Assembly: GCA_965371855.1 (NCBI GenBank)
Contig: CBDUZZ010000031.1
Span: 1-52,999 of the forward strand
From: JAADEM01 sp965371855
GTDB taxonomy: Bacteria; Bacteroidota; Bacteroidia; Bacteroidales; Marinilabiliaceae
Length of the DNA: 52,999 nt
Reading direction: 5' to 3'
Position 1 is the stretch's first letter. Every line of letters begins with the position of its first letter. This document shows, piece after piece, positions 7,675-16,340 of the stretch. Below the pieces are notes generated by a model. It saw nothing but the letters and a program-made list of their open reading frames with translations. It had not been told where the DNA came from and made no database searches. The position numbers and the translations under genes are program-made.

Positions 7675-7980
7675 TTATAATTTTATTGAAAGTTCTAATT
7701 GTCCTCCTAAACCGAGTTGAACAATTCTTTGAAGTGTCGAAATCCGAACTTCCTTAACATTGTTTTCGATTTTTGAAATGTAGGATTTTGTCGTCCCAAC
7801 TTTTTCTGCGAGTTCTTCTTGTGTTAATCCTTTTTCAAGTCGGGCTTCGTGAATTAATACACCAATCTTAAAATTTTTATAACCGGTTTCAAGTTCATCA
7901 CGTTTTGTAGTCCCACGTTTTCCGTAGTGTTTGTCCTTGAACTGTTCAAGTGTCATTATGTTACTTTTTTTCGTTTTCAT
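7675..7980 (-). CDS. higA: HigA-like XRE antitoxin
   Basis: 101 residues. A Cro/C1 helix-turn-helix covers about 35-95 (IGVLIHEARLEKGLTQEELA then KVGTTKSYISKIE). It binds the upstream toxin and its own promoter in known HigBA modules. The gene overlaps the toxin gene by 20 bases, with the toxin first, the order characteristic of higBA. The start at 7980 (MKTKKSN) lies inside the toxin reading frame; an internal methionine (MTLEQF) is an alternative. Confidence 0.85.
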   Translation of the reverse strand: MKTKKSNIMTLEQFKDKHYGKRGTTKRDELETGYKNFKIGVLIHEARLEKGLTQEELAEKVGTTKSYISKIENNVKEVRISTLQRIVQLGLGGQLELSIKL

Positions 7981-8311
7981 ATTCTTCCTTTATTTTAAGT
8001 GCCTTATCAATTTCCTTTTTTGGTGTCTTTTGTGTTTTCTTTTGAAATCCATGAGCTAACACCACTAATTGTCCTTGGTCAAAAAAACAGAAAATGCGAA
8101 AAATATTCCTTCCAAGCTGTACCCTAATTTCATAAAGCCCGTCAGTGTTCTCTATGTGTTTGAGGTAGGTCACCGGGATTTTTTGAAGTTCTTCTATCAA
8201 GTCAAAAGTCCAGATTATTTTATCCTTTACTTTATCTCTTTGTTTTATAAAGAACTCTTGAAAATAGTCTTTGTAAATGATGATAGACCTGCGCTTCTGA
8301 TTTTTGTCCAT
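7961..8311 (-). CDS. higB: HigB-like RelE-superfamily toxin (Gp49 type)
   Basis: 116 residues from the ATG at 8311. It has the phage Gp49/HigB pattern: YKDYFQEFFIKQRDKVKDKI, then LYEIRVQLGRNIFRIFCFF and LVVLAHGFQKKTQKTPKKEI, which is the ribosome-dependent mRNase fold. A frame-matched TTG at 8326 overlaps the -7 promoter box and cannot be the start. The module is bracketed by 10-base inverted copies of GTTATATGCG. Confidence 0.87.
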   Translation of the reverse strand: MDKNQKRRSIIIYKDYFQEFFIKQRDKVKDKIIWTFDLIEELQKIPVTYLKHIENTDGLYEIRVQLGRNIFRIFCFFDQGQLVVLAHGFQKKTQKTPKKEIDKALKIKEEYENEKK

Positions 8312-8315
8312 GTAA

Positions 8316-8346
8316 CAAAGATACAAAATGTTGTCCGAAAGTGCAA
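8316..8346 (-). promoter_or_regulatory. higBA promoter
   Basis: Minus-strand TTG (8346-8344), 20-base spacer, TATCTTTG (8323-8316). Only four bases separate the -7 box from the higB ATG at 8311, so the transcript should have no leader or almost none. Confidence 0.65.
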
Positions 8347-8410
8347 CTATTTATTAAGTATTATGTCGAAAAATATTAAAACTATCTATTGGATTTGAAT
8401 CTGCAAAAAT

Positions 8411-8420
8411 CGCATATAAC
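8411..8420. repeat. Inverted copy of GTTATATGCG flanking higBA
   Basis: CGCATATAAC is the exact reverse complement of 7644-7653. With the following A/T-rich bases the match extends to about 16 positions with one mismatch. The two copies enclose the higBA module. Confidence 0.55.
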
Positions 8421-8486
8421 TACTTGCTAAACGCAACCCAATTTCATTTATTTCTTCTTTGTGCTTCATAATAAGGCATACTAAGT

Positions 8487-8664
8487 GGCTATAGCTTAGC
8501 CCAAACTATGCATTAGAAATATTACCAATATTCCTAATACATAGCGATAAAGAAATACATACATTTTGGATAAAAACCAAAATGGTGTATTTCTAAATCG
8601 GGGTTAACCCTTACTAAATGCAGATAGTTCGTTATTTCATAACTCCTACTGCATAAGTCGGGTT
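8487..8664. repeat. Cluster of hairpins between higB and rodA
   Basis: Four inverted repeats stand in a row: GGCTA/TAGCC (8487-8501), a 17-bp stem with two mismatches (8507-8543), a stem of about 18 bp around ATAAAAA (8551-8594), and a compound stem running from AACCC at 8606 to GGGTT at 8664 with ATGCAG/CTGCAT inside. The last abuts the rodA stop codon and may serve as its terminator. Confidence 0.55.
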
Positions 8665-10085
8665 TAACGGATTAGCTCCTCACGGTTAGTATCCAATTTC
8701 AGAAAAATGAATAACAGGAGAGTGAACCCCCATAACGAAGAGCCTCCATAACTGAAAAATGGTAACGGAATGCCGATAACGGGAGCAAGGCCGATGGTCA
8801 TACCAATATTGATAGCAAAATGGAAAAAGAAAATAGAGGCAACCCCATATCCGTATATCCTGCTAAAATCGGAATGCTGTTTTTCGGCCAGAAATATTAT
8901 TCGCAGTATTAACCCTATAAATCCAATTATAACTAACAGTGACCCGATAAAGCCCCACTCTTCACCAACTGTACAGAATATAAAATCGGTACTCTGTTCC
9001 GGCACAAAATCTAATTTGGTTTGTGTTCCGTCAAGAAAACCTTTGCCTAACAGCCCACCCGAGCCTATGGCTATTTTAGATTGGTTCACATTGTATCCAG
9101 CTCCCAAAGGATCTTCCTTCAGGCCAAGCAGTACATTTATACGTGTGCGCTGATAATCATTTAGGACTTCGTCGAAAAAGTAATCGGCAGAAAAGGTCAA
9201 AATTACTGCTCCCCAAAGTATGAAGATATAAAGAATAATTACTCTTAGTCTTTTTTTGAATGAGACATAAAGCAGATAAATAGTAAGAGCGGCTACTCCT
9301 GCAACTGCTGAATACTCAGGACGCAACTCTGTGTCAAGTAGTTTTGTCGCATAAAACAGTCCAACACCGGTTATTAATCCCCACATCAGACCTTTAAGCA
9401 AACATTTGCGTATTCCCTGAAAAAATAGTGCAGTAAGTATAATTGTTGTTATGAGAGCAATTATATATACATTGGGTATAATAAGCGTTAATACAGCTAC
9501 AATTGCCGCGATGAAACCAAAAAACAGGAAATATGGAGACAGGCCTTCGCGATAAAGAACAAGGATAAAAACAAAGTAAACCAAAGCAGAGCCGGTGTCA
9601 TTCTGTAATAATATCATTATTATGGGAATAAAGATAATGACTCCTGTTTTGAGCATGTTTATTGGTTTGGTCATATCAAAACCAAATCGACTCATTAACC
9701 TTGCGAGTGATAAGGCCGTTGCTACTTTTGTTAATTCGGCAGGCTGGAATCTGACAGGCCCGATTTCGAACCATGATTTAGCTCCGTTTATCTCTTTCCC
9801 AAACAGTAATACCGTAACAAGAAGGAATATTGTAAATGCATAAAAAACATATGCAAACTCAACAAAGAATTTACTGTCGACAAGGAATACCATACCAATA
9901 AGAACAATAGAAAGAGAAATCCAGATAAGCTGTTTGAGGTACTCTCTGCCAAGATCAAAAAAAACGGCATTATCGGGAGAGTAGTTGGCAGCATAAATGT
10001 TAATCCAGCCAAAGGTAACCAGTAGCGCGTAAATTATAATGGTTATCCAGTCAACCTTAGTTCTATAACTATTATTAGTTCCCAT
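8664..10085 (-). CDS. rodA: Peptidoglycan glycosyltransferase RodA
   Basis: SEDS-family polymerase that makes glycan strands from lipid II for lateral wall growth, working with PBP2. 473 residues, about 100 longer than in enterobacteria; the extra length is hydrophobic sequence after residue 170, normal for Bacteroidota. Family marks are the LLQNDTGSALVYF segment, the loop FVPEQSTDFIFCTVGEEWGF near residue 365, and the C-terminal GIPLPFFSYGGSSLWG. Its ATG overlaps the end of mrdA by 11 bases. Last gene of the elongation operon. Confidence 0.96.
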   Translation of the reverse strand: MGTNNSYRTKVDWITIIIYALLVTFGWINIYAANYSPDNAVFFDLGREYLKQLIWISLSIVLIGMVFLVDSKFFVEFAYVFYAFTIFLLVTVLLFGKEINGAKSWFEIGPVRFQPAELTKVATALSLARLMSRFGFDMTKPINMLKTGVIIFIPIIMILLQNDTGSALVYFVFILVLYREGLSPYFLFFGFIAAIVAVLTLIIPNVYIIALITTIILTALFFQGIRKCLLKGLMWGLITGVGLFYATKLLDTELRPEYSAVAGVAALTIYLLYVSFKKRLRVIILYIFILWGAVILTFSADYFFDEVLNDYQRTRINVLLGLKEDPLGAGYNVNQSKIAIGSGGLLGKGFLDGTQTKLDFVPEQSTDFIFCTVGEEWGFIGSLLVIIGFIGLILRIIFLAEKQHSDFSRIYGYGVASIFFFHFAINIGMTIGLAPVIGIPLPFFSYGGSSLWGFTLLLFIFLKLDTNREELIR

Positions 10086-11916
10086 GTATCAGGTCTCCTT
10101 CCAAAATATAATTTTCGAGCCATGTTCGTCTGGTAGATATGGCTCCTGTTAAGTATTTTTCAATCATTAAGCTGGCAATAGGTGCTGCCCATCTGGCTCC
10201 AAAGCCGCCATTTTCTACATATACTGCTATTGCTATTTTGGGATTGTCTTTTGGTGCAAAAGCAATAAAGACAGAATGATCTTCACCATGAGGATTCTCG
10301 GCTGTTCCTGTTTTACCACAAATGATAATTCCCGGTATCCGGGCAATGAGAGCAGTACCTCCACCCGGCCCCTGTACGGCTCCTTCCATTCCTTTTAGAA
10401 CGGGTGTGAAGTATGCAGTGTCAATTTTTGTATCATGATATTCCAAAAAACTTTTTGGAATATCAGAACCTTCTATTTCTTTAATAACATGAGGTGTGTA
10501 GAATTTTCCTCTTTTACTAAGCATAGTTGCCATATTTCCCATTTGTATGGGAGTAGTTAATATCTCTCCTTGCCCAATAGCCAAAGAGATAACCGTTAAT
10601 GAACTCCAGCTTTTATTGTAAATTTTGTCATAATATGCAGCATTAGGAATAAAACCTCTTGATTCATTGGCGATGTCAGTTCCCAAACGATACCCGAAAC
10701 CAAACCTTACCATATAATCTTTCCATGCGTTAAATCCCTCTTCTATGTCTTTATATCTTGGGTTGTCGAGAATGGATCTGAAAACATGGCAGTAATATGC
10801 ATTACACGACTGTTGTATCGACTGAGATAAGTCGAGAGGAGAAAAGTGATCGTGGCATCCAACAGATAGCCAACGGGTGTGATAACCCATCTGACATTCA
10901 TATTTTGTGCCGGGGGTCAGAACCCCTTCCTGTTGGCCAATCAATGCATTAATGGTTTTAAAAGTAGAGCCGGGTGGGTATCTGCCCTGCACAGCACGGT
11001 TAAAAAGAGGTTCTAAACTGTCGGTTCGTAATACCGAAAAGTTCTTTGATCTCACTTTACCAACCAGTAGCGACGGATCGTAAGTGGGAGCTGAAACCAT
11101 TGTTAATATTTCACCTGTTGCAGGTTCGATAGCAATGATACTACCAATTTTATTCTGCATTAAAGATTCACCATACTGTTGCAGGTCAATATCAAGTGAT
11201 AGAGTTATGTTTTTACCTGATTCGGCAGCAATATCAGAACGAGAGTTTCGATAAGATCCCTTGATTCTTCCATGAACATCAACAAGCTGATATCGTACTC
11301 CTTTATTCCCTCTTAACTGTTCTTCATAAACTTTTTCAATACCACTTATGCCAACATAATCACCTTGAGTATAATAGGCGTCTTTTTTAAGTAGTTTTTT
11401 GTCCGCCTCCCCAACGTATCCCAAAACGTGAGCACCATAGGGATATTCATATTTTCTAAGAGTACGGCGCTGAACAAAGAACCCATTAAACTTGTATAGC
11501 TTTTCCTGGAAACGGCCATACTTTTCGGCTGATAACTGTTTGTAGAATATGGAAGGTTTATAACGGAGTCTCTTTTTTTGTTTGATTTTTTTACTCATGT
11601 TCTTGAACATTTCCCTTAACGTTTCCTGTGAGATGCCAACAGAATTACAAAAGTCTATGGAGTCAAACGCTTCCAGTTCCTGAGGTACAACCATTATGTC
11701 GTATACAGCCTGGTTAGATACCAACAGCTTGCCGTTACGGTCATAAACTAAACCCCTTGAAGGATATTGTATTACTTTACGTCTGGAATTACTCTCTGCT
11801 GATAGTTTATACGAAGTGTCAGCAACCTGTAAGACGAATAGCTTGAAGGCAAATATCACTCCAATTAAAATTATGAAGATCCCAATAAAAACAGCTCTGT
11901 TATTATTCCAACCCAC
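10075..11916 (-). CDS. mrdA: Penicillin-binding protein 2 (elongation transpeptidase)
   Basis: Class B PBP of 613 residues that cross-links peptidoglycan in the elongasome. A single N-terminal membrane anchor (about 8-30) is followed by the dimerisation/pedestal domain and the transpeptidase domain. Catalytic motifs are S317-TF-K320 in PPGSTFK, SCN at 370-372, and KTG at 535-537. The start codon is GTG at 11916, supported by the purine-rich AAAAGGAGAT 5-14 bases upstream. It lies 2 bases after mreD and overlaps rodA. Confidence 0.96.
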   Translation of the reverse strand: MGWNNNRAVFIGIFIILIGVIFAFKLFVLQVADTSYKLSAESNSRRKVIQYPSRGLVYDRNGKLLVSNQAVYDIMVVPQELEAFDSIDFCNSVGISQETLREMFKNMSKKIKQKKRLRYKPSIFYKQLSAEKYGRFQEKLYKFNGFFVQRRTLRKYEYPYGAHVLGYVGEADKKLLKKDAYYTQGDYVGISGIEKVYEEQLRGNKGVRYQLVDVHGRIKGSYRNSRSDIAAESGKNITLSLDIDLQQYGESLMQNKIGSIIAIEPATGEILTMVSAPTYDPSLLVGKVRSKNFSVLRTDSLEPLFNRAVQGRYPPGSTFKTINALIGQQEGVLTPGTKYECQMGYHTRWLSVGCHDHFSPLDLSQSIQQSCNAYYCHVFRSILDNPRYKDIEEGFNAWKDYMVRFGFGYRLGTDIANESRGFIPNAAYYDKIYNKSWSSLTVISLAIGQGEILTTPIQMGNMATMLSKRGKFYTPHVIKEIEGSDIPKSFLEYHDTKIDTAYFTPVLKGMEGAVQGPGGGTALIARIPGIIICGKTGTAENPHGEDHSVFIAFAPKDNPKIAIAVYVENGGFGARWAAPIASLMIEKYLTGAISTRRTWLENYILEGDLIHGN

Positions 11917-11918
11917 GG

Positions 11919-12437
11919 CTATCTCCTTTTATTTTTTTTAAACACAAAAAGTTGTGCTACAAAAACAAATATTAACGTAAATAATGAACTGGCAATAATT
12001 CTCCACATTGTAGAAAAGAAGTATGATATATCGAATACCTCAATGAAAAATAGTACAGTATGATGTACCAGTATCAACACTATTGAATATTTAAAATACC
12101 AAGTGAAACCATAATCATGTAATGTTGGTGAAGTTCCGGGTTGGTAATCATCTCTCGGAGAGATAGTGCGCAGAAGGAATGGTCTTAAGAATGCAATGAA
12201 TACAGTTGCAAAAGTGTGCATGCCGGGTGTGTTGCTAAACAGGTCAATAGTAAGTCCTAAGATGAACGCAATAAATAATAATAAATAACCGGGAGTCTCA
12301 AAAGGAAGCATTAAAATAAATAGAATATAAACATAAGGATTTACATAACCGCTGAACTGGATATTGTTGAACACCAGTACTTGCAGCAATACAAGTGCAA
12401 AGAAACTTAATATGTATCCCGGCAGTCTGTTAATCAT
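11919..12437 (-). CDS. mreD: Rod shape-determining protein MreD
   Basis: 172-residue inner-membrane protein with five to six hydrophobic segments, the small membrane subunit of the elongasome. Family-like features are the opening LPGYILSFFALVLLQVLVFN, the YVNPYVYILFILMLPFETPG stretch and GLTIDLFSNTPGMHTFATVF. It overlaps the end of mreC by 8 bases and ends 2 bases before mrdA. Confidence 0.92.
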   Translation of the reverse strand: MINRLPGYILSFFALVLLQVLVFNNIQFSGYVNPYVYILFILMLPFETPGYLLLFIAFILGLTIDLFSNTPGMHTFATVFIAFLRPFLLRTISPRDDYQPGTSPTLHDYGFTWYFKYSIVLILVHHTVLFFIEVFDISYFFSTMWRIIASSLFTLIFVFVAQLFVFKKNKRR

Positions 12438-13254
12438 TATTATTTTCTATTTTTAACTGTTCATCTCTCATATTATTGCTTATTACCTCAACAAACGAGA
12501 GGTCTTTAAAATCCACACTTAACTTTACTTTGATTTTATAGAAGCTTTCCCCCTTGTCTTTTTCTACAGATTCAACCGTTCCAATCAGAATTCTTTCAGG
12601 GAATATTGCTGAAAATCCACTTGTTACAACAAGGTTGCCCACCGAAACAGGAGCATGTATTGGAATTTCATTTAGCCATGCGTACTTATAATCTTTTCCG
12701 TTCCAACTCAAAGCACCGAAAAAGCCGCTCTCTTTCAGTTTTGCTGAAATTAACAAACGAGTATTTAATATAGATATGACAGATGAGTAGTGATCAGAAA
12801 CATCTTTTATAATGCCAACAATTCCTTTAGATGATATTACTCCCATCTCTTTTGCTATTCCGTTTTTAGACCCTTTGTTAAGGGTGATGTAATTAAAATG
12901 TTTATTTACAGAATTGTTAATTACTTTGGCCGAACGGTATATGAATTGCTGTTTATTCAAACTGTCATACACCAGGCTAAAATAGTCTTTTGAATCAACA
13001 AAGGAAGAGGGAAGCTGGTTTCGCAGGTAAGTATTTTCGTTTGCCAGTTCTTCGTTTATTTGCTGAAGCATCAAATATTGAGATACATTGCTGAAGCTAC
13101 GATATAACCCGCCTGAAACTTTACTTGATGATGATATCCAAGAGGCTCTCTGATAGCTGTTAAAACTAACAACAAGGTAAAATGAAACTATCTCTAATAA
13201 TAAAAAGAGAATGATAAAATGATTTTTTATTATGAAGCGGAAGAAATTCCTCAT
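12430..13254 (-). CDS. mreC: Rod shape-determining protein MreC
   Basis: 274 residues. One N-terminal transmembrane helix (about 8-30) is followed by a coiled-coil stretch (LMLQQINEELANENTYLRNQ) and the periplasmic beta domain (GVISSKGIVGIIKDV, LVVTSGFSAIFPERILIGTV). It links MreB inside to PBP2 outside. A hairpin between mreB and mreC probably lowers its expression relative to mreB. Confidence 0.94.
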   Translation of the reverse strand: MRNFFRFIIKNHFIILFLLLEIVSFYLVVSFNSYQRASWISSSSKVSGGLYRSFSNVSQYLMLQQINEELANENTYLRNQLPSSFVDSKDYFSLVYDSLNKQQFIYRSAKVINNSVNKHFNYITLNKGSKNGIAKEMGVISSKGIVGIIKDVSDHYSSVISILNTRLLISAKLKESGFFGALSWNGKDYKYAWLNEIPIHAPVSVGNLVVTSGFSAIFPERILIGTVESVEKDKGESFYKIKVKLSVDFKDLSFVEVISNNMRDEQLKIENNND

Positions 13255-13279
13255 ATCATTTCAATAGTTTCGTGAATAA

Positions 13280-13307
13280 ACAAAACCACCTTTACAAGTG
13301 GTTTTGT
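13280..13307 (-). terminator. Hairpin between mreB and mreC, probable attenuator
   Basis: ACAAAACCAC and GTGGTTTTGT form a perfect 10-bp stem with an 8-base loop. A T-rich tail follows on the minus strand. As all genes run the same way and no promoter is obvious before mreC, it is more likely to cut down read-through than to end the operon. Confidence 0.55.
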
Positions 13308-13316
13308 TGGTGTTGA

Positions 13317-14342
13317 TTATCTCATTAAATAAGGTAAATTACGGTGTCTGTTTTTTAATGCAATCCCGGTTCCTCTCGCTACAGCATGAAGAGGATCTTC
13401 AGCTATGTGGAAGGGGATATTAATCTTCTCGGTTAATCTTTTGTCTAAGCCACTGAGCAAGGCCCCTCCACCGGCAAGGTAAATGCCGTTGGTAACAATA
13501 TCGGAATATAATTCAGGTGGCGTTTGTTCCAGAGCAGACAATATGGCTGTCTCAATTTTTGAGATGGATTTTTCTAAACAATGAGATATCTCCTGATATG
13601 AAACAGGCACCTCAATAGGCAATGCAGTCATTTGGTTAGGTCCCTGAACAATATAATCTGGTGGAGGATCTTCCAGTTCGGACAATGCCGAGCCAACATG
13701 AAGCTTGATCTCCTCAGCTGTACGCTCACCTACTTTAATATTGTGCTGGCGACGCATATATTCTATTATATCAGTTGTCAGGTCATCACCGGCAATTCTT
13801 ATCGATTTGTTGGTTACAATGCCTCCCAGTGAAACTACTGCAATCTCTGTGGTACCACCTCCTATATCAACTATCATATTTCCTTCCGGTTTTTCTACAT
13901 CAAGGCCGATACCCAAAGCAGCTGCCATAGGTTCGTATATCATGTGCACTTCACGGCCTCCGGCATGTTCAGATGAATCTCTTACAGCCCTGATCTCAAC
14001 TTCGGTACTTCCTGAAGGAATACAAATTACAATTTTAAGAGAGGGAGTGAACAGTTTTGATTTGTTGTTAATCATTTTGATCATTCCACGTATCATCTGT
14101 TCTGCTGCGTTAAAGTCAGCAATTACTCCATCACGTAATGGTCGAATCGTATAAATCCTGTCATGTGTTTTTCCGTGCATCTGACGAGCCCTTTCGCCAA
14201 TGGCTATTAGCTTTTCGCTATAACGGTCAAGAGCTACTATTGAAGGTTCGTCAACAACAATACGGTCATTGTGGATTATAATTGTGTTTGCCGTTCCTAA
14301 GTCGATGGCAATTTCTTGAGTTAAAAATGAAAATAAGCCCAT
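13317..14342 (-). CDS. mreB: Actin-like cell-shape protein MreB
   Basis: 341-residue bacterial actin that forms membrane-bound filaments guiding cell-wall synthesis. Nucleotide-binding motifs are phosphate-1 DLGTANTIIIH (15-25), phosphate-2 DIGGGTTEIAVVSLGG (about 164-179) and the adenosine motif LAGGGALLSGLD. Full length for the family. It starts 10 bases after purH and heads the mre genes. Confidence 0.97.
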   Translation of the reverse strand: MGLFSFLTQEIAIDLGTANTIIIHNDRIVVDEPSIVALDRYSEKLIAIGERARQMHGKTHDRIYTIRPLRDGVIADFNAAEQMIRGMIKMINNKSKLFTPSLKIVICIPSGSTEVEIRAVRDSSEHAGGREVHMIYEPMAAALGIGLDVEKPEGNMIVDIGGGTTEIAVVSLGGIVTNKSIRIAGDDLTTDIIEYMRRQHNIKVGERTAEEIKLHVGSALSELEDPPPDYIVQGPNQMTALPIEVPVSYQEISHCLEKSISKIETAILSALEQTPPELYSDIVTNGIYLAGGGALLSGLDKRLTEKINIPFHIAEDPLHAVARGTGIALKNRHRNLPYLMR

Positions 14343-14352
14343 TCCTTTTTTT

Positions 14353-15939
14353 TTAATGTTTAAAATGACGTGTGCCGGTAAAAACCATTGCTATATCAAA
14401 CTCATCGCAAGCTTGAATAACCTCTTCATCACGAATACTGCCTCCCGGCTCAACAATATATTTAACGCCAAATTCGTTTGCTGCCTCAATGCTGTCCCTG
14501 AATGGGAAAAAAGCATCGGATATCAATACTGATTCTGTAATGTCAACCCCTTCTTTCAAGTTAAAACGTGGAATTGTTAATTGGCGCAGACTGTCCAGCC
14601 TGTTTGGTTGCCCCATTCCGGCACCTGTCAGCCAGAAAGAACCATCTTTGTTTTCTGTTACCAGGGCAATTGCATTACTCTTAAGATATTTACAGGCAGT
14701 TACTCCAAATTTTGCAAGATTCATTTTATTGTCAACAAACTGTTTTTGAGTAACATTCCTGAATTCTTTGTCCTCTCCTTCGTCCTCATCCTGAATTAAC
14801 ATTCCACCACTTACAGAACGATATAATTTTTCTCCTGTAATACTCTCCTTTACAGGTATCTCAAGCAGACGTAAATTTTTCTTTTTGCTTAATACTTCGA
14901 GAGCTTCGGAGGTAAATTCGGGAGCTATGATAATTTCTAAAAAACGTTTGGTAAACCATTGCGCTATTTCTGATGTTACTTTATCAGTAAAACATACTAT
15001 ACTTCCAAAAGCACTTATAGGATCACCTGCCCAGGCAAGCTCAAGCGATTTCATTATGTCGTTGCTAACAGCCAGACCGCAAGGGTTAAGATGCTTTACG
15101 ACCGATACTGCTACTTTGTTGTTGATATGGGTTACCGAATGCCAGGCATCGCTTGCCGCTTTCCATGAAGCATCGGCATCTAAAAGATTGTTGTAAGATA
15201 AAGCTTTGCCTTGAAGTATTTTGGCATTAGCCAGAGCAGCACCATTTTTAGTGTTGTTGAATTTGTAAAATGTTGCTTTTTGATGAGGATTCTCACCATA
15301 TCGTAATACATGCCCGTTGTTCAGGCTTACTCTTTCTGTGCCTTCGTCTTCATTGAAATAGTTGAAGATTGCTGCATCGTAATGAGATGAAACAGAAAAA
15401 GCATCTTTTGCAAATGTCTTACGCTCCTCTATGGATGATTCACCTTTTTTATCTTCGAGTAGTGTTTGCAGGTCAGCGTACTGATCTTTAGAAGCAACAA
15501 TAATTACATCTTTATAATTTTTTGCTGCTGCCCGAATAAGAGAGATCCCCCCAATATCAATTTTTTCAATTATATTCTGATTTGATGCTCCTGAAGCAAC
15601 AGTATCTTCAAACGGATATAGGTCCACAATTACAAGGTCTAATTCCGGAATGTCATACTCTTTTAGCTGATCAATATCACCGGCATTATCCCGGCGGGCC
15701 AATATTCCTCCAAAAACTTTTGGATGAAGGGTTTTAACCCGGCCACCCAGAATCGACGGATATCCAGTAAGTCCCTCTACAGGTAGGACATCTACGCCTA
15801 AACTCTCAATGAAAGATTGTGTGCCGCCTGTGGAATAAATCTTAACACCCAGGCCATTTAATGTTTCAATAATTTCATTTAAACCATCTTTGTGGTAAAC
15901 TGAAATTAAAGCACTTTTTATTTTTTTCAAGTTGTTCAT
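14353..15939 (-). CDS. purH: Bifunctional AICAR formyltransferase / IMP cyclohydrolase
   Basis: Catalyses the last two steps of purine synthesis: formylation of AICAR with 10-formyl-THF, then closure to IMP. The N-terminal MGS-like cyclohydrolase domain carries KSALISVYHKDGL, YSTGGTQ and GGRVKTLHPKVFGGIL. The C-terminal AICARFT domain starts with RYGENPHQKATFY and contains VVKHLNPCGLAV. 528 residues, slightly above usual. Placed directly before mreB as in many Bacteroidota. Confidence 0.97.
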   Translation of the reverse strand: MNNLKKIKSALISVYHKDGLNEIIETLNGLGVKIYSTGGTQSFIESLGVDVLPVEGLTGYPSILGGRVKTLHPKVFGGILARRDNAGDIDQLKEYDIPELDLVIVDLYPFEDTVASGASNQNIIEKIDIGGISLIRAAAKNYKDVIIVASKDQYADLQTLLEDKKGESSIEERKTFAKDAFSVSSHYDAAIFNYFNEDEGTERVSLNNGHVLRYGENPHQKATFYKFNNTKNGAALANAKILQGKALSYNNLLDADASWKAASDAWHSVTHINNKVAVSVVKHLNPCGLAVSNDIMKSLELAWAGDPISAFGSIVCFTDKVTSEIAQWFTKRFLEIIIAPEFTSEALEVLSKKKNLRLLEIPVKESITGEKLYRSVSGGMLIQDEDEGEDKEFRNVTQKQFVDNKMNLAKFGVTACKYLKSNAIALVTENKDGSFWLTGAGMGQPNRLDSLRQLTIPRFNLKEGVDITESVLISDAFFPFRDSIEAANEFGVKYIVEPGGSIRDEEVIQACDEFDIAMVFTGTRHFKH

Positions 15940-15963
15940 TTATATACCCTTAAATCATTGTCG

Positions 15964-15993
15964 CAAAAATAAGAAAATAAGCACACTTCACAA
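15964..15993 (-). promoter_or_regulatory. Promoter of the purH-mre operon
   Basis: Minus-strand TTG (15993-15991), 19-base spacer, TATTTTTG (15971-15964), matching the Bacteroidota TTG/TAnnTTTG consensus. It leaves a leader of about 17-19 bases before the purH ATG at 15939. Confidence 0.55.
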
Positions 15994-16172
15994 GGGTACA
16001 ACGTTTATTTATTTTGCCAATTTTCAATTGTTTTATTAAAAAAATATGAATGTTAAATGATGTTTGTAACGTATCTGATTTGATTTAGTTGCGTTGCATA
16101 TTGGTTTTTATAATATGTTTTTATAGTGTTTTTTTTGTGCATGAGTAGAGTGAGATTGGATGATGTGCTATA

Positions 16173-16293
16173 ACAGGCAGGTATATAGTCATATAGGCGA
16201 AGTCGTGCCTGTTGATAAATTGGTGATAATTATTGATATTTATTTTTATTGCTGCTTTGTAGCTAATGCATGATTTTCTATATTGCTACAAAG
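16173..16293 (+). promoter_or_regulatory. Two hairpins in the leader of the histidine kinase gene
   Basis: ACAGGCA (16173-16179) pairs with TGCCTGT (16206-16212). Further on, CTTTGTAGC (16255-16263) pairs perfectly with GCTACAAAG (16285-16293), ending 47 bases before the kinase ATG. No T-run follows either, so they look like leader structure rather than terminators. No known riboswitch class is recognised. The remainder of 15994-16340 shows nothing else. Confidence 0.45.
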
Positions 16294-16340
16294 GAAAAAT
16301 AAGATTTATTGTTTTTTCGTGTATTCATTAACAATTGTAC

